From: Undaria pinnatifida
Lineage: Eukaryota; Sar; Phaeophyceae; Laminariales; Alariaceae
Direction of reading: 5' to 3'
Length of the DNA stretch: 64,000 bases
Assembly (NCBI GenBank): GCA_012845835.1
Contig: JABAKD010000021.1
Coordinates: 4,340,706 to 4,404,705, forward strand
How positions within the stretch are numbered: the stretch's first letter is position 1; each line of letters starts with the position of its first letter. Both the position numbers and the translations under genes were made by a program. Positions 1 to 13,400 of the stretch are shown here, piece by piece. The notes beneath the pieces were generated by a model, which did not search any database, was not told where the DNA came from, and saw only the letters and a list, made by a program, of their open reading frames with translations.

Positions 1-365
1 GAGATGTCTTTCGGATGCAAGAATACGTCCGGTACGTAGTCGTACATTCTCGTATTGCCACTTGCTAGTGCTGTATAATCCACGCACGAGTACGTTATGT
101 GGACAACCATAAAACAAAAACTACACCAGCGTCAAGACATGGCAATAAACGTGGTGGATGCGGCGGTCACAGCAGTTTTTCAATCTTCGCGTACAAACCA
201 GGGGCCACAAAGATACCAATATATCTGTATCAACCAATAGAAACACGGCACATTATGTCTTTGGCACAGGTTCAGCACCATCAGCACTCCACACGTCGGA
301 CCGATCAGATCAATAATGTACCGATCACACAGATCATTTTCAGGAACAATCTGCATCACCTGTAC

Positions 366-945
366 AGCGTCCAGGGGGGGGCGGTGTACTCAGTTAGTGC
401 ATGGCCGTAGTCGTATGACCATAGACCCTCGCTTCCCTACTATACCACGTCAGGTTTTCACCAACCAGGCAGACATTGCTTGCACCAAGCGCATAGCGCC
501 CTGAGGTTTTCGGCGGGTCGCATGAAGGGTTAACTGCATCCTTCCAAGAACCGCTCGCAAGACGGGCTTCCGCACCTTGTGCCTAATTTCTTGCTTATGG
601 ATGACAGCGCCAATGAGTTACTTTTTATTTTTTGATGTAGCCACTCCAGAGGCAGCAATGGGTATTACTATGTAACTGCCTAGTGGGTGCCTTACCATAT
701 TCACACTACGTGTTGTGATCATTCCCCTTGTGCAGAGTTAGGGTTCTCCACCCCGAACAACATGATCTAACTCGATAACCATCATGGTGATCGCAACAAA
801 AAAAATGAAAACGGGACCCTGGTTGTCTAGCTCACGCAGCGATTGGCAAATTTTCCAGCGTTGATGCCAACCAACGCCAACCCCAATATACGTATAATGT
901 TGCACAGCGTCGGTGCCAACCGAGGCCAACTATTACATGCCTGGG
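366..945 (-). repeat. Repeat A, long copy, minus strand
   Basis: Reading from 945 down: AGTTGGCCTCGGTTGGCACC, TATTGGGGTTGGCGTTGG, GCGTGAGCTAGA, GGGGTGGAGAACCC, TGGTAAGGCACCCACTAGGC, TCATCCATAAGCAAGAAA, GAGCGGTTCTTGGAAGGAT, GCAAGCAATGTCTGCCTGG. The same order is found on the plus strand at about 58390-58985. It is an unclassified dispersed repeat, possibly a retroelement 3' part. Confidence 0.8.
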
Positions 946-999
946 ATATATTTTAAGGGGGGGGCAGCGTCCAGTCCAGGGCGGGGGGGGGGGCGTGTT

Positions 1000-2640
1000 C
1001 ATTTATTGCGCACCTTAGTCATTTGACCATTGACCACGCATCCCTTTCGAGACTGAGCACCGTTCCTACTCCTAATAGAGACACCTCCAATATTTGGGCG
1101 CTCATCACATTTTTTCCATATATTACACAGAAACTATTTGCGTATCCTATCCCCTTCCTGATTCGTCTGTGGCAACCATCTATCTTCTAGGATAGCGATC
1201 GTTTTCCCGCTACTCTCTAGTCTATCAAACTCTTCCGTGTCACATCCGTCTAATTTCCTCATCTCTTCTACCAAAACATCCCGTTCCTCCTTGTATAATT
1301 CACATTATCCTATTTTGTGAGTCCTACCTCTATTCTCGTGCCGCACAGGCACATAAGTTCATCCACGTCCCCCTCCCGACTACTGGTATACCTCCTTCTT
1401 CTTTTTGGTAGGTCCAGGTCCCCAACACGAAATCGCAGTTTCGGCTTTTTCGCGTAGTCCATTGGGCCGTGCAAATACGTTTTCATTCCAACCTTTTCCC
1501 TCAACCCCTGTACATCTCCAAGTGTTCCTCCTCTTTCAACTTATTCCTTAGAGCTAGCCTTTCCCTTTCTTCTATACATTATTTTGTTTTTGTCTTGTAC
1601 ACGCCAAACTTCTCTAAGGACAGAACCTCTTCTCGGTCTCTTAAACCCTTCCATACTTTTTCGACAACGTTATCCCATCTTATTCCAGCTCGCCCTTTGT
1701 CCAGACAGCCCTATCACCTATGGCTGGCAACCTCTTTTCTGGCATATTCCATACCTGGTACTTTATATTGTCATTTCAACTTTCTCACGTCACTATTTGT
1801 TTCAAGTGGGTAAATTTCTATTTCCGCTCTTAATACTGTATTGCTCGTCGTACTTGAGGATCCTCGTATCTTCTTGGCAGCTTTCATCTGCACTGTTTCC
1901 ACTTGCTTTACGAATTTCGCGTTCCCTTCCCATACTTCACCTGCATACTCTAGCTTCGGTACAATCACATTAATCAGAATACATATTTTAATCCTAGTGT
2001 CAAGGTGCGAGTCTGTTAGGATCGCATCCATCTTGCCTACTTGTGATTTCCCACGTCCATTACTTTCGCTATTTGTGTATCCCAAGAGCAGTTCTTTGAG
2101 ATCTCTACGCCAAGGTACGTATACCGGTCTACGATCGGTAGGTCATCTTCTCCCCACTTCCAATTGAAAGTTACCGTATTTATCTTATCTTCGTTACATA
2201 CAACTACTGAGCATTTTCTTACATTCGCTGTCACTCTCCACTTCCTAGTGTACTCTAAATGCCTTCTCCATCTGTTCTTGCAACCCTTCGGGTGTTTCTC
2301 ATATCCCCACGAAATCATCCGCAAATATCAAAACCGACATCGTATCTTCCCCCACTGTGACTCCTTGCTTCGCTGTTCCGACTGTTACTATCATGTCATT
2401 AACATACAACTTGAATAGATTGGTTGATAGTGTACATCCTTGTGCATCTCCTTGTATAATATCAACATACTTGGATTCTTCCCCGTCCAGCATCATAGCA
2501 CTTCTTAAGTTTAGCTACAAATTTGTTTCTTTCTTCTCTTGTGAACTCTCCCTGTCACCCATCTCAACCACGGTCTTCCTTTTCTGACGCACCAACTTTC
2601 GCCTCTGCGCGCGTGTTGATTTCCTTATCGAATTCTGCGC
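1000..2640 (-). pseudogene. Decayed LINE reverse transcriptase fragment
   Basis: Minus-strand pieces in several frames read like the C-terminal half of a non-LTR retrotransposon polymerase. From 2500 down: QGDAQGCTLSTNLFKLYVND and LIFADDFVGI (the FADD form of the catalytic YxDD box); then NRWRRHLEYTRKWRVTANV, YTYLGVEISKNCSW, then PKLEYAGEVWEGN and EIYPLETNSDVRKLK; then KTYLHGPMDYAKK, RFRVGDLDLP and a Cys-containing tail (CLCGTRIE). Stops and frameshifts break it throughout, and the 5' half (endonuclease, early RT) is missing, as is usual for 5'-truncated LINE copies. A seven-base TACCAGGTA-type insertion at 1752-1760 causes one of the frameshifts. The 3' end near 1000 runs into a C tract when read on the minus strand. 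Confidence 0.85.
1752..1760. repeat. TACCTGGTA site within the LINE
   Basis: Removing seven of these bases puts the LINE minus-strand frame back: AAAGTA then TGGAATATGCCAGAAAAG, followed by a sensible RLPAIGDRAVW stretch. With them, the frame runs into a stop within 15 codons. Confidence 0.7.
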
Positions 2641-2689
2641 ATTTCGTTGACAGCGTCCAGAGGGGCGACCTATAGGGTCCGGATTTTCT

Positions 2690-3225
2690 GTACGACGCGT
2701 GCTACGGTAGGGGAGGTGGATGGGATTTCATTTTTAGGCCCCTCAAATTTGGGGGCTCAAGACATGTCTTAACCCAAAGCCTGATTTGGAGAAAAACAAA
2801 ACTGCTCTATACCGAACGAAAACATCCCATGGCCTAGCTGTACAGCGAGAATCATGCGAAAAAAATGACCGATTTCCGACGATTATTGGTTAAGGACCCC
2901 CCTCCCTTAGCCTTGGTCAAGCTACGGCAAAGGGGTCCTTTTCAGAGCCTTGTATTGCAGCGGCTTGGGTCACTGGCGCGAGTGACCCCGCTATTCCATG
3001 CGGTCATAGGCTTTTGTGCTGTTGTTTCTGTTCGGTATGCCTTCCCAACGGGATGGTTAGCTACGCTGAGCCAAAACAATCGCCAAACGTGTTCTCCGTC
3101 AGCGAGGTACAGAGCCCCTCGTGCGAGTGGCTCAGATCCGTATTGAAAATTGTGGGTACCAGCCGAGATCTCATGCAGACACCATTTCAGACGAAAAGTG
3201 CTACCTCTGTCGTACCACGCGTCGT
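2690..3225 (+). mobile_element. CTACGATAGAGG-end MITE split by another element
   Basis: 2690-2905 (ACGACGCGTGCTACGGTAGG, GGGGGCTCAAGACATGTCTT, CTGATTTGGAGAAAA, CGACGATTATTGGTTAAGGA) and 3185-3225 (CAGACGAAAAGTGCTACCTC, TACCACGCGTCGTA) are the two ends of one element of the 23-kb family. Between them ~280 bases of a different repeat (GAGTGACC(C) and CGTGCGAGTGGCTCA motifs) have been inserted; a relative of that sequence is at 3545-3745. Confidence 0.7.
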
Positions 3226-3294
3226 ACCTCGTACATGTTTCCTTATTACTGCAGCGACCCAAGCTAAGTCAGGGGGACCACGTTTGGGTGAGTA

Positions 3295-3530
3295 TTGATT
3301 GGCAGTAACTCGGGGTCGACATACTCACGCATCCGTATACAACGGCAGCTGTAGGAACGGGGACCGCAGATAGGGACAGCTCACGCTATCGCTACAGCGG
3401 GAACCGAAGGACACGCCAGCTAGCGCTGGATTGCGAAGGCGATTGAGTTAAATCGACACACGACGTGTATGGAAATACGTGGAAGCGTGGTGAGCTTAAG
3501 CTATATTTTTCCCCATCCGCCGGAGGATAC
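3295..3530 (-). repeat. CCGGCGGATGG repeat, full-length copy
   Basis: Reverse complement reads ATCCTCCGGCGGATGGGG, GCTTAAGCTCACCACGC, CCACGTATTTCCATACACG, GCGATAGCGTGAGCTGTC and CGGATGCGTGAGTATGTCG, the order seen at 55792-56030. Confidence 0.75.
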
Positions 3531-3749
3531 AACAAAAAAAAGAAAACAGTAACTCAGGATCACTCGCACGGGTGACCTCCCAGCTCCGTTGCGGTCTAAA
3601 ACTTTCGCGATATTTTAATTCGGCGACATGAACCCGCAACGGAATGGTAAGCTACCCCGCGGCGAAGAAACCGCCTAAAGTATTTTTGTCCGCGAGGAAA
3701 CAGTGCCACTCGTGCGAGTGGCTCAAACCCGGCAGTGAACACAGGGATA

Positions 3750-6580
3750 CCCCCCATACCGTAGTCTTGCCCTAAGCAGAGTGACGTGATCTTTGGGGTG
3801 TGGGCATTCTACAATGAGTGTGCCACGGCTTGTAAGCACATTGTGCTCTGTAGACTGGCTTCGAAATCCACAAACTCTGCCAGCAGGGCAAACACCTCGG
3901 CAGGGCGGTCTAAGTTACGTCCCGTCAAGGTCTATTTACGTTTAACATACTATTTTTAGTATAGGGAGGTCCTTGACGGCTGTCTGTCAAGGGTCACTCA
4001 CGGCTTTCCGTCAAGGGACAAGAGTGCCGTCAAGCCGCATTTTTGACGCAGGTGTCACCAACGAAATGTTTCACGTACGAGGTACCTGGTACCGGGTGCC
4101 TGGTGTTCGTTACTTGCCATCCTGCCGTACTGCTGTAGGCTACACGGCGGTTTCGAATTTCGAAGCTCTCACCGTCGCTTTTCATACGTTTTGGTAACGC
4201 CCTCAAAACGGATAACCGCCGGCGGCCCCCACTGCCGGACCAGCTCCCCGTGCCCGTCCCGCGCAGCCCCGTGGTCGCTATCACCGCCCTTCGATGCACC
4301 GAGTCCCGCACAGCGCATCAGCTTGCTTCTGGTGGTCGTGGTGGTGATGGTGGCCTTCCCAAATGACATAAATGCACTGACGTGGGACCCCGCATTTTCC
4401 TGGTATAGCGCGGTACTCTGTTGGTGGTTGGTGGTGGTGTCAAGCGACCGCCAGCTTTCAGAGTGGAAGGCCTGCTACAGAGGGGCGCGAGGAATGGCCG
4501 TATCCGTTTTTTTGGCGCTTTGTTTTCGAAGTGCTTTAAAGTAGTATATACAGCAGTATCGACCCGCTCAAAACTACTTTGAAGAAAGTTAGCCAATAAT
4601 TGAAAAATAAAACAAAATACAGCAGTGTGTAGCCTAGGCGCTTGCCGCCTTTAGGAAATTACGAAATCTACCCCGTTCTCGCTCCGCCAGAATAAGGGTG
4701 TATATAGCCTAGAGCTGGATGCCAGGTTTCTTGAGAGAGGGCCAACGCCGTATCGCACCTCGGAGGTATAGTGCTCGCCTTGCTTCACTGCCCGTTCTGT
4801 CCGCCCGCATGTCTTCGTTTCGCAACTGCGTAAGGTGCTACCCTCAAGGCTATATCATCACACTGCTTAGATTTGATTGGTTAAACTTTTTCCGTGTGTA
4901 TACAAGTATACAAAGCATATATTCTCTCTCATCTCGACAGTGTTATACGTTTCAAATACAGTCGGGGTTCCTAGTGCAGCGCCTTGCTAGATGACAGTAC
5001 CAGTACTAGTGTCGGGCCCCGCACTGTCCCGGGATACCCCACATTTTTCCGGGCTACATAGCGCGGTACAGTTCTCTCTTGGACGAGGTCGTGACTCGCA
5101 ACAAACGAACTTTTACCGCACTAAACTGGAGGCCCGCACAAAGCAAGGGCCACAAGACAAACGCGAGGTCACCACTGCTGTAACGCGGTCGTTTTCTCGA
5201 AACCAGCGTGCCTGGGGGTAGATAGCGCTGGAGAGCTGAACGGTACGGGTGGCTGCCCTAACCGGGGGTAGTGCGATACAGCACTCTGTTGGACTAGGTC
5301 GTGAATGGTGACCAAGTTTTTTACCGCACTAAACCGGGGCTCCCGCACTAATGGCTACCGCACTATTCTAACGCAAAAATACGACTGCTGTAACGCCGTA
5401 TCTGGGAATAGTGCGGAAGAGCATTGGTGGCTGCACTATCCCGGAATAGCGCGGTGTCACACTCTGTTGGGCGAAGCCCTGAAAAGGGAGGTATTTTCAC
5501 GGCACTAAGCTAGGGGGCCGCACTAACTGCTGAAGCGTATCGCATTAATGCGGCATCACCACTGAAACCAAATATGTCGGCCGCCCTCCGGCGGCCCCCG
5601 GCGGCCCCAGTGGGACTATGCGCAACACGGCTTCCAGTTGCTGTTGCCTTCGCGCAGCAGAAGCCTGGGCCCGAATTAAGCCCTAGTCTTTACATATACA
5701 GCACTTCCATCCCTTTGATAAGAGAGCATCTTCTCCCTTGACTGACACCAAACTGATAGGTTTCACTCGGCCCTATACCCTGGACAGCGCGCGTTTTCCC
5801 TTATGTGACATGCCTACTTCTGACATATGTTTACTGCTGTAGCGCGGTCGCTCGCTTGAAACCAGCCTACCTGGGGGGGGTGCTGAAGAGCGCTGGTGAT
5901 GGTGCGTCGAGCCGTTCCCTGTGCTGCTTCGGACAGGCGGTGGGGAGCATGCCTCTGGCCGTTAAAAACGCAACGAGACGGAAGCGCGAAGGCTGCTGTG
6001 GATGGTGCACTGCAACTTCTGACGTACATTGCTTCTCCTGGTCCTGGTCTTCCTCTTCCTGCTGTTGCTGTAGATGGTACACTGCTACTCCTAAGGTAGA
6101 ATTTTCCCACTCCTTCCTCTACTGCTGCTGCTGCTGTTCCTGCTCCTCCTGCTGCTGCTCCTTCGGCGGCGGCGCAGCAGCTCCCGGCGGCTACGACGAG
6201 TGAAAGCGTTGCGATGGTTTTCATAACAAATTGCGAAAAGCTTGGCAGATCGGAAGCAACACATGGGCGCAATGGTATTTTATTCAGAGGCTTGATCTGC
6301 GCTGATGGCGAGCCCCCACCTCTAGTAGTTGTGTGAACTACTGCAACTGCTGGTGTTGCTGTCATGCTGCTATGTACACGGCGTTGAGCTCTGGCCCGAA
6401 GCACAAGCAACACTCAAACAGAGTTGCGGCGGGAATTTGTGTTGGTTCTCAAGCAGAACCAAAGTTGTCGACAATTATGTGGCGTTTTTGTATCGGGAAA
6501 TCTTCTGTTCTCTACCCGGGGGTAGTTCTCATGATCCTCTCATCAAGTTCATGACAACGAACTGATTGTTGCTGCTGTGC
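3750..6580. other. Upstream of the PPR gene, no recognised gene
   Basis: 3895-4035 has several GTCAAGG/CCTTGAC words. 5020-5530 is a cluster of (A/T)TAGTGCGG-like and ACCGCACTA words in both orientations, also seen at 30460-31040 and 52150-52260. 5840-6200 is Ser/Ala-coding low complexity (CTGCTG runs) with a local duplication (GATGGTGCACTGC / GATGGTACACTGC). Open frames here are compositional and show no recognised domain. Confidence 0.5.
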
Positions 6581-6623
6581 TTCTGCCGTGCCACCTCCTC
6601 GTCCACCACAGGGTGGACCCAGC

Positions 6624-7435
6624 ATGTCTCCCCAATCACCACCGTTGCCGCATGGCGCGTTTCCCACGCCCCTCGCTTTCCACGTCTTGCCAAAGGCAGT
6701 GCCTGAGGGCGCAGTGCGTTGTCAGCAGCCTGGTGGGTCCTCCTCCTTCATGTCAGCGAGCAATAGACGTCATGTACGAGCCCGACCTAGCGGTAGCAGT
6801 AGCGGTGCGTTCGTCCTGAAGGGATCCTCGCCAAGTCTTCATCGCCGAGTCGGGTGGCAGGGTTGCAGGTCACTGCGAACGGGCGCAGCAGTTGTGCTTG
6901 CTGCGGAAGTCGACTCTGGTGTTGGCGAGGTTGCTGTGGAGGGACAAACGCTTTTGCTGGATGCTGCCACTGCTGCTACTGCTGATGCTTGTGCTACCGC
7001 TACCGCTGGTGTTGGTACTGCTGCTAGTACTGCTACTGCTGTCGCTACGGCTGGGTCGGCTACTGCTGTCGACGGCGAAGAGGCTGTCTCTCTCCGCCAG
7101 GGGCAAGGCAAGGCCATGAACGGGTCTAGCAACGGCAACATCAATAGCAACAGCAACCTCTCAACACCAGCGCAGCAGCAGACCCGACCAAACAGACAAC
7201 CTTTCGGTTCGAAAGGGTATTACACCGCCTCCGCTGCCACCAACACCACCACTACCATCACCACCATCGCCCCTATGGCCGGGGGGGTGGCCACAGCTAC
7301 TCGGGGAAGGCCCCTCCCGAACATGACAGAGGTAGTTAAAGCAGAAGCCGCGCTCGTGAAGAAGAAGGAGAGACAAATCGCAAGCAGAGCTTCGGCGCTG
7401 ATGAGGAGAATGACGGACGCCGGAAAGCAGGGCAG
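6624..7435 (+). CDS. PPR gene exon 1, low-complexity N-terminus
   Basis: Codes for residues 1-270 plus two bases of codon 271. It is rich in Ala, Thr, Ser and Gln, with alternating Ala/Thr runs at about residues 113-150 and an Asn/Ser/Gln tract. It ends in a charged, probably helical stretch (motifs VKKKERQ, ALMRRM). The donor is GGGCAG/GTAATT. The ATG at 6624 follows a frame stop at 6552; an ORF view that starts at a GTG at 6588 adds 12 residues without need. An upstream non-coding exon or a different N-terminus cannot be excluded. Confidence 0.65.
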
Positions 7436-10400
7436 GTAATTGATTTCTCCAGCATAATATTAATGCACGCACGTAGCAGGGTTCTTCAGACAGCTGGATT
7501 CGAATCTGTGTTGGCCTTTAAAATCGGTTGCCTGTGGATCAAGTAAACACGATACAGCAGTACACAGGTAGAGGAGTATTTTTGCGCGTGGGATCTACAA
7601 CTTTGAAGTATGCAGCACACGTGCTGGACTACATCTCACCACTTATTTTATCCAATGGACGATTCCGACACAAGGGGATACCTAAAACAAACTTATCCAG
7701 GAATGCCGATTATCACACACATAAGGCCATTTCTTACACAGTCGGATTTGTCAGTCGAAAACGGCCTTTTTCGACTGAGGCCCAAATCGGGCTTTCTTAC
7801 GCTGTCGAAAAAGGGCTTTTTCGACTCGACTTCTTTCGACTAAGTTTTCCGACTGGGGGATCCAGTCGAAAAAGTAACTTTTTCGACTGGATCCGCTACT
7901 TTTTCGACTGGATCCGCCAGTCGAAAAACTCAGTCGAAAAAATTTCACACGTTTTTTTTAACCCATCGCATCCATCATCCCACCACCAAACTCATCCACA
8001 TGCCCACACACCCACACACCCACACACCATACCCACACACCCACACCAGGTACCACACAGCACAGTATCAACAACAACATAGAGGGCGCTGACGCTGGCA
8101 TGGCTATCACTGTTGTTGCTTCTCGCCGCAAGTCAGCGTGGCGCATTCCTAGCTCCGCTCGCCAGCAGCGTGTATCACACGACGGCAGCAGCGCGCGGTA
8201 TCGATCCCACTTTGCCAACAATGGCTACGCCTGCTGTAGCTTTGACGGCTCTCGGCTGAGTGAAACTCCACGAGCGTAGCTTTCGGCTATAAGCCCAAAA
8301 CCACCAACTCGCTGGGACGAAGGTTCGTCGAGCGCGAGTACGCGTTGCTCGCGCAGAACGCGCGAAGCGCAGAACCGATTTTTGACTGCCATACAGCAGT
8401 ACAGCAGTACTCCCTCACACCAACCGCCTCTAGGAAGAGCACAAAAACTACAAAATCGACTCGACTGACGATAAGAAGAAGGACCAGAAGAATCCAGCCG
8501 AAAAAAAATCCAGTCGAAAAGCGGCCGTTTTCGACTGGCGGAATCCGACTGTATAAGAAATGGCCTAAGTTGTTCATTTACTGGTAGGTCATAAGATACT
8601 CGTAGCTAAAACAAACTTGTTTAGGAAAGATCTTATCACACACATAAGTTGTCTTTTTTTTGACAGGTCATAGTTGTGTCCAATCGTATACTCGCGTATA
8701 TGCACTGTGCTCGGCTACTACCGTCTCGACTTGCAGCCAACCCAACCGTGAAGCCCGAGTGTTTACTGTGAGTCGTGTAAGCACTGTTACGTAACTACTG
8801 GTTTAATAATTCTCCAGCACTTGACTTGTACGCCAGATCAAGCGACATTGTTCCGGGTACCTCAAACAATATCGGACCCTTAATTCCATACTCGAGAGCA
8901 AGGTAATATATTTTCTTGTGGTAGTGCCGTCGACGTTCACTATCTGTACCGGGGACCATGGGACTTATGTCTGTTTTAGCGCGTTTAGTGATATTGAGGG
9001 TTATCAGTAAGTTATTTCTTATTTTTTCAGTGTTCGTTTTGACGAAGCATAAAATGAATACGCTTGCCGTTTTTCGGCGGTATCCTTACAGCAGCTTCGC
9101 ACAATTTTCTACTCCCATGGTTCGTGAACAGGTGGCGCGATGTCTTGCCTGCGCTCGAGGAAATGCGGGCGCAGGGCTTGGTCAGCGATGGTAGACCGTT
9201 CACGGTGGCCATCAAAGCGTTGGGAGACAACGGGCAGACTACGCGGGCGTTGAAGCTGCTGGAGGTGGGGGGACAGCCTGTCGCTTACGTGTTGTTGTGG
9301 TTGTTGTTCTGGTTGTTCTTGGTTTTGTTTTTGCCGTTGCTCTTGGTTTTGGTTGTGGCTTTGTTATTGCTTTTGTTCTCGGTTTTGCTATTTCGCGGTG
9401 GCCATAGGCGCTGGGAGAAAACCGGCAGAGAACGCGGGGGTTGAAGCTGATGAAGGGGTAGGGGGGTCCACTTGTCTTTTTTGTTCTTTTTTCTACACCT
9501 CGAGCTTGATGTTACTGATTTCATTGTTGGTTTTGTTGTTGACTTCGTTGTTGAGGTTAGGTCGACGACAGTAGAGGGTTCACGGAGGCCATCTAGGCTC
9601 TGGGAGACAACCGGCAGACGACGCGGGCGTTGGAGCTGCTGGAGGTTGGGCAGACGCGGGTAGCTTCCGCTCGCTCCTTGCTCTTGATTTCGGTCTTGAC
9701 TTTTTTGTTGATTTTGGTTAGTGATGTACTGGTGTGGTGGTTTGTAATATTGCTACCAGTGGTGATGTTGGTGGTGGTGTTGTTTTCTGTTGTTGGTGCT
9801 TTTTATTCTGATGCTACGTTCCAGCGGATAGCCACCAACTCTACGTATTCGAAACATCAAGCCAATCCCCCGTCCCCCCCCAACCGCCCCGCCGCATCTC
9901 TACAACTAACAATATTAACGGTCGGCGTTCCAGAGCATGCGCGACCGTGGCATCACCCCGAATGAGGCTTCTTACACATCAGCTGGTAACACGTGCGCCG
10001 CTCCCCCCCCCCCCTGCCCCTGTATATCTCTGCAACATCCAACCTTCGACGTTCCAGAGCATACGCGGTCGAGCCCCCTAATGAGTTTTTACACAGCTGC
10101 TACTAGTGCGCGCGCCACCCCCCCACCCCCCCCCCCACCTCCCCAATCGCCCCTCCGTGCCTCTATATATGCCGACGTACAGAGCATGCGCGGCCGAGGC
10201 ATCACTTCAAACGGATTTTCTTACACAGCAGCTGCTCCCCCCCCCGCCCCCGCCTTCAACCGCCCCCCCGTATCTCTACAACTACCAACCTTTCGTGGTT
10301 CCAGAGCATGCGCGGCCGAGACATCACGCCGAATTCCGAACGGTTTCCTTCCGCAGCAGGAGCTAACGCGTCCCCCCCCCCGGCCTCCGCCCCCCCCGAC

Positions 10401-13400
10401 CGCCCCTCCGTATCTCTGCTACTAACCTTCAGAGCATGCGCGGTCGGGGCATAACCCCGAACGAGTTTTCTTACACAGCAGCTGCTAACGGGTGCGCCAA
10501 GACGGGTGACTGGGAGCGTGCGTTGGGACTGCTGGCGGAGATGAAAGAACGGGACGGCTTGAAGCCTAACGAGTTCACCTTCACCGCGGCGGTAAGGACC
10601 GTCCGCTATAAACGACACGCAATAGCCAATATATGTCCAAATATTACCACGAATTTATAATTTACTCGAAGTATACACATATATTGCTCACACTTCTACT
10701 TTCCAGCTTCTGGACAAGCCGTGGTCACAGGTGTCGTCCCTCCTCTCCCCCGGTTCTTGCCTTCGATTTTTATCGCGCATAGGGTTCAGCAATCCCACTG
10801 CTCGTCGATTTTTCATCGAGTGTTGCTAACTCACGCTGTCGCGCTTTCCGCAAGTCCAATTGTGCACAAGAAAAAGTCCCCACGAATGTATACGAGTATG
10901 CACTCGGGGGGATTCGAACTCACAAAACTGACCTATACCAGGCTCGACATAACGTCATACGCCACCGGGGCGACCGACAATATGTGCGAAATATGTACAA
11001 GGATCGGGCTCTCGGCGGCCCGGCCCTCCATAATAGTTGTGCAAAAAGAACGTGCCTAAGAGAAGGGGGAGGTAATGGACCGCACCAAGAGGTCGAGTGC
11101 CACATGCATTTGAAACACATGACATTGGAAATTGTGGGTTTTGTCGGGAGTGGTTTTGCGCGCAGGCATATGTGAAGGTAGATGTTGGTGCACTGCATAG
11201 AGGTATTGGAAAGACGATACAAAACAAAAATATGGAGGTTGTGTATAGTAGGGAGAACTGTCGTGTTGTGGATAGGCGAGAAATGGACGGGAAGAAAATG
11301 GAAAGAAAATCACGGTTAAAAAAATAAAAAGCGTGGATGAAACGTAGTATATGTAAGGAAGGGTCAATGGGCAAAGGTAGTAACCAGACTTTAGCTGAAT
11401 CCGGAGAAGGATTCGGACGGCATGACATGCGCCGAGAGCATTGAAGGGTGGGAGACGAATTCCGTTTGTTTATTTAGTGGGAAAATTCTACCACAACTGC
11501 TGGAAAAAAGCACAACGTCAATTAGAGCAGTCAGACCATCTCCTTGACACTTAAGTACGCGAAAAACTCACCACCCGCGCCGGAAGTCAGACCATATCTG
11601 CTTCCGTGATGGCAAGCATATAAAGCTTCGAGCTCGTAATCCCCAAAGTTCGCGCTGAAGAGTACTGAAGGCCCAAAGTTTACGCTGAAAAGTCTGAGTA
11701 CTCAAGCACAACGCATAGAGACAGAAGGGAAACAGGTCGGGAACACGTGCACGCACGCAGTACCACCCCCTGTTTTTTACAGTTACTGTCAAAGAAGCAA
11801 TCCCCTTCTTCTACAGTTTCTGGCAAAGACGCGGAGAAAATATTGAGCATGTAAACAGATGCGCTACGGAAACACAGCAATCGACTGGCCTGCCGTTTGC
11901 TGGGCTAACCCGCACTGCCTGTAGGACGAAGCATTCCCCTCTACTGAAAGCGCTTCGACAAAGAAACACATTTTGTGGGGCTACGGCGAAAACCTGAGAA
12001 CGAATCAAACGCACGGAGGGAAAGCCTCTGGCTAGCCGGTTGACTAAACCCGAAGTGCACCTGCGTACGACCTAGAGAGACGCATTGCTGCGAAACATGA
12101 AGCTTCGCGAGCAAACACAGAAGGATTGGCGAGGAAGGCGCTGACAATGCCCCCGGCGGTTGGATGGTGCCTCCTCATGACGCAGAAGATGGGCCACCAC
12201 GTGAAGGGGGGGGGGGCGCAGGGGTTGTTCGTCGCGGTTTGGGCGAATTGGTTTGACAGTGTCGTGATGTCGTGGGATCTCTGTGTGACGTAAGTGGACG
12301 TTATCCGTTGCACGGCGAATGCAGGAGGTCTTTCCCAACTCTCGGAAGTTTCCCCCAACAAGCGTAGGCCAAACCGTCCAAGGGTACTGTCAAGCCCCGC
12401 GCTATCGTAGAACCTGGAGAAGGGTAGCGGAGAAACCACTTCGGACGAAAAATGCCAGCGCTATCGTAGCACGCATGGCTAATCTTGCTGCTGCGCGTTC
12501 TTCCTCTTGGCGTGGGCTACGATAGAGGAGGCACGTTTGATCGAAATTATTTTCTGACTAACTGGGCTCCGTAGCCAGGAATATCCCACTCTCGTCGGAG
12601 CACTTTTTGGTGTTTTACCGTTATTTTCGCTGCACATGGGATAGACACTGCTGTAGTTCGTCCGGTTTCTTGAGCTGCGACCCGACAGGATTTCCCGGTC
12701 TAACAACTAATCGGTAGGTGCCGTTTGCTGACCTAGCTGACTTTATTCGGCAAGTCGGCTGGCGAAGCCAGCTGATGGCCAGCCGACTTGCCGACATAAG
12801 TCAGGTGAAGCAGCAAGCCTACTATTCATATCGCCCCCCATGGACGCCCAAAAAGGAAAAAAATGCGTCCCACGTTAACCAATCACTCCTTCAGTATGGA
12901 AACCAACTAAGTCGGGTAGTCGACACCTTCGGGAAACGACTGAATTTATTGTCCGACTATTATCAAGTTGGTGACTGAAGTCGTGATGACTCACAGCTTT
13001 AAGGGTTTCAATTTCATTATGTATTTAATCAGTTTTTTGGGAGGTGCAGGGGTTCTCACGTAAGGTGCCAGGGCAAAAGTAGGCTCTACCCTTATCGTGA
13101 CTTGGTGTCTGCTGGTAAGATAGGAGGTTGCACACCTACGACAGATCACGATCTAGATCATCTAGATCATCTACGGTAGATACTGTATCTACAGAGCTGT
13201 AAATCTTCTCGACTTAAGTCACCAACTCGTTATTGGTCGAACATTTAATTAGTCGTTTCCCGAAGGCGCCGACGATCCGACTTTGTTGGTTTCCATACAG
13301 TAAGAATGATTGGTTAACGCGAGCCGCATGTTTTTCCTGTTAAGGGCGCCCCCCCCCCCACTGGGGGGAGCTAGTCGGTTCGCTTTTCTCGCCTGACTTC

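Noticed and set aside
5899-6095. Possible upstream first exon with an Arg-rich start and a CTAAG/GTAGAA donor
   Set aside because: The donor leaves phase 2, but the only good acceptor before the 6.6-kb exon (6611) needs phase 0, so the two do not join in frame.
5814-6413. Long open frames on both strands before the PPR gene
   Set aside because: Ala/Ser/Val-rich readings of CTGCTG-type low complexity, open in several frames at once, no domain.
10955-11428. 157-codon minus-strand ORF
   Set aside because: Lies in PPR intron 3, overlaps the SINE end, has no recognised motif, and overlapping frames are similarly long.
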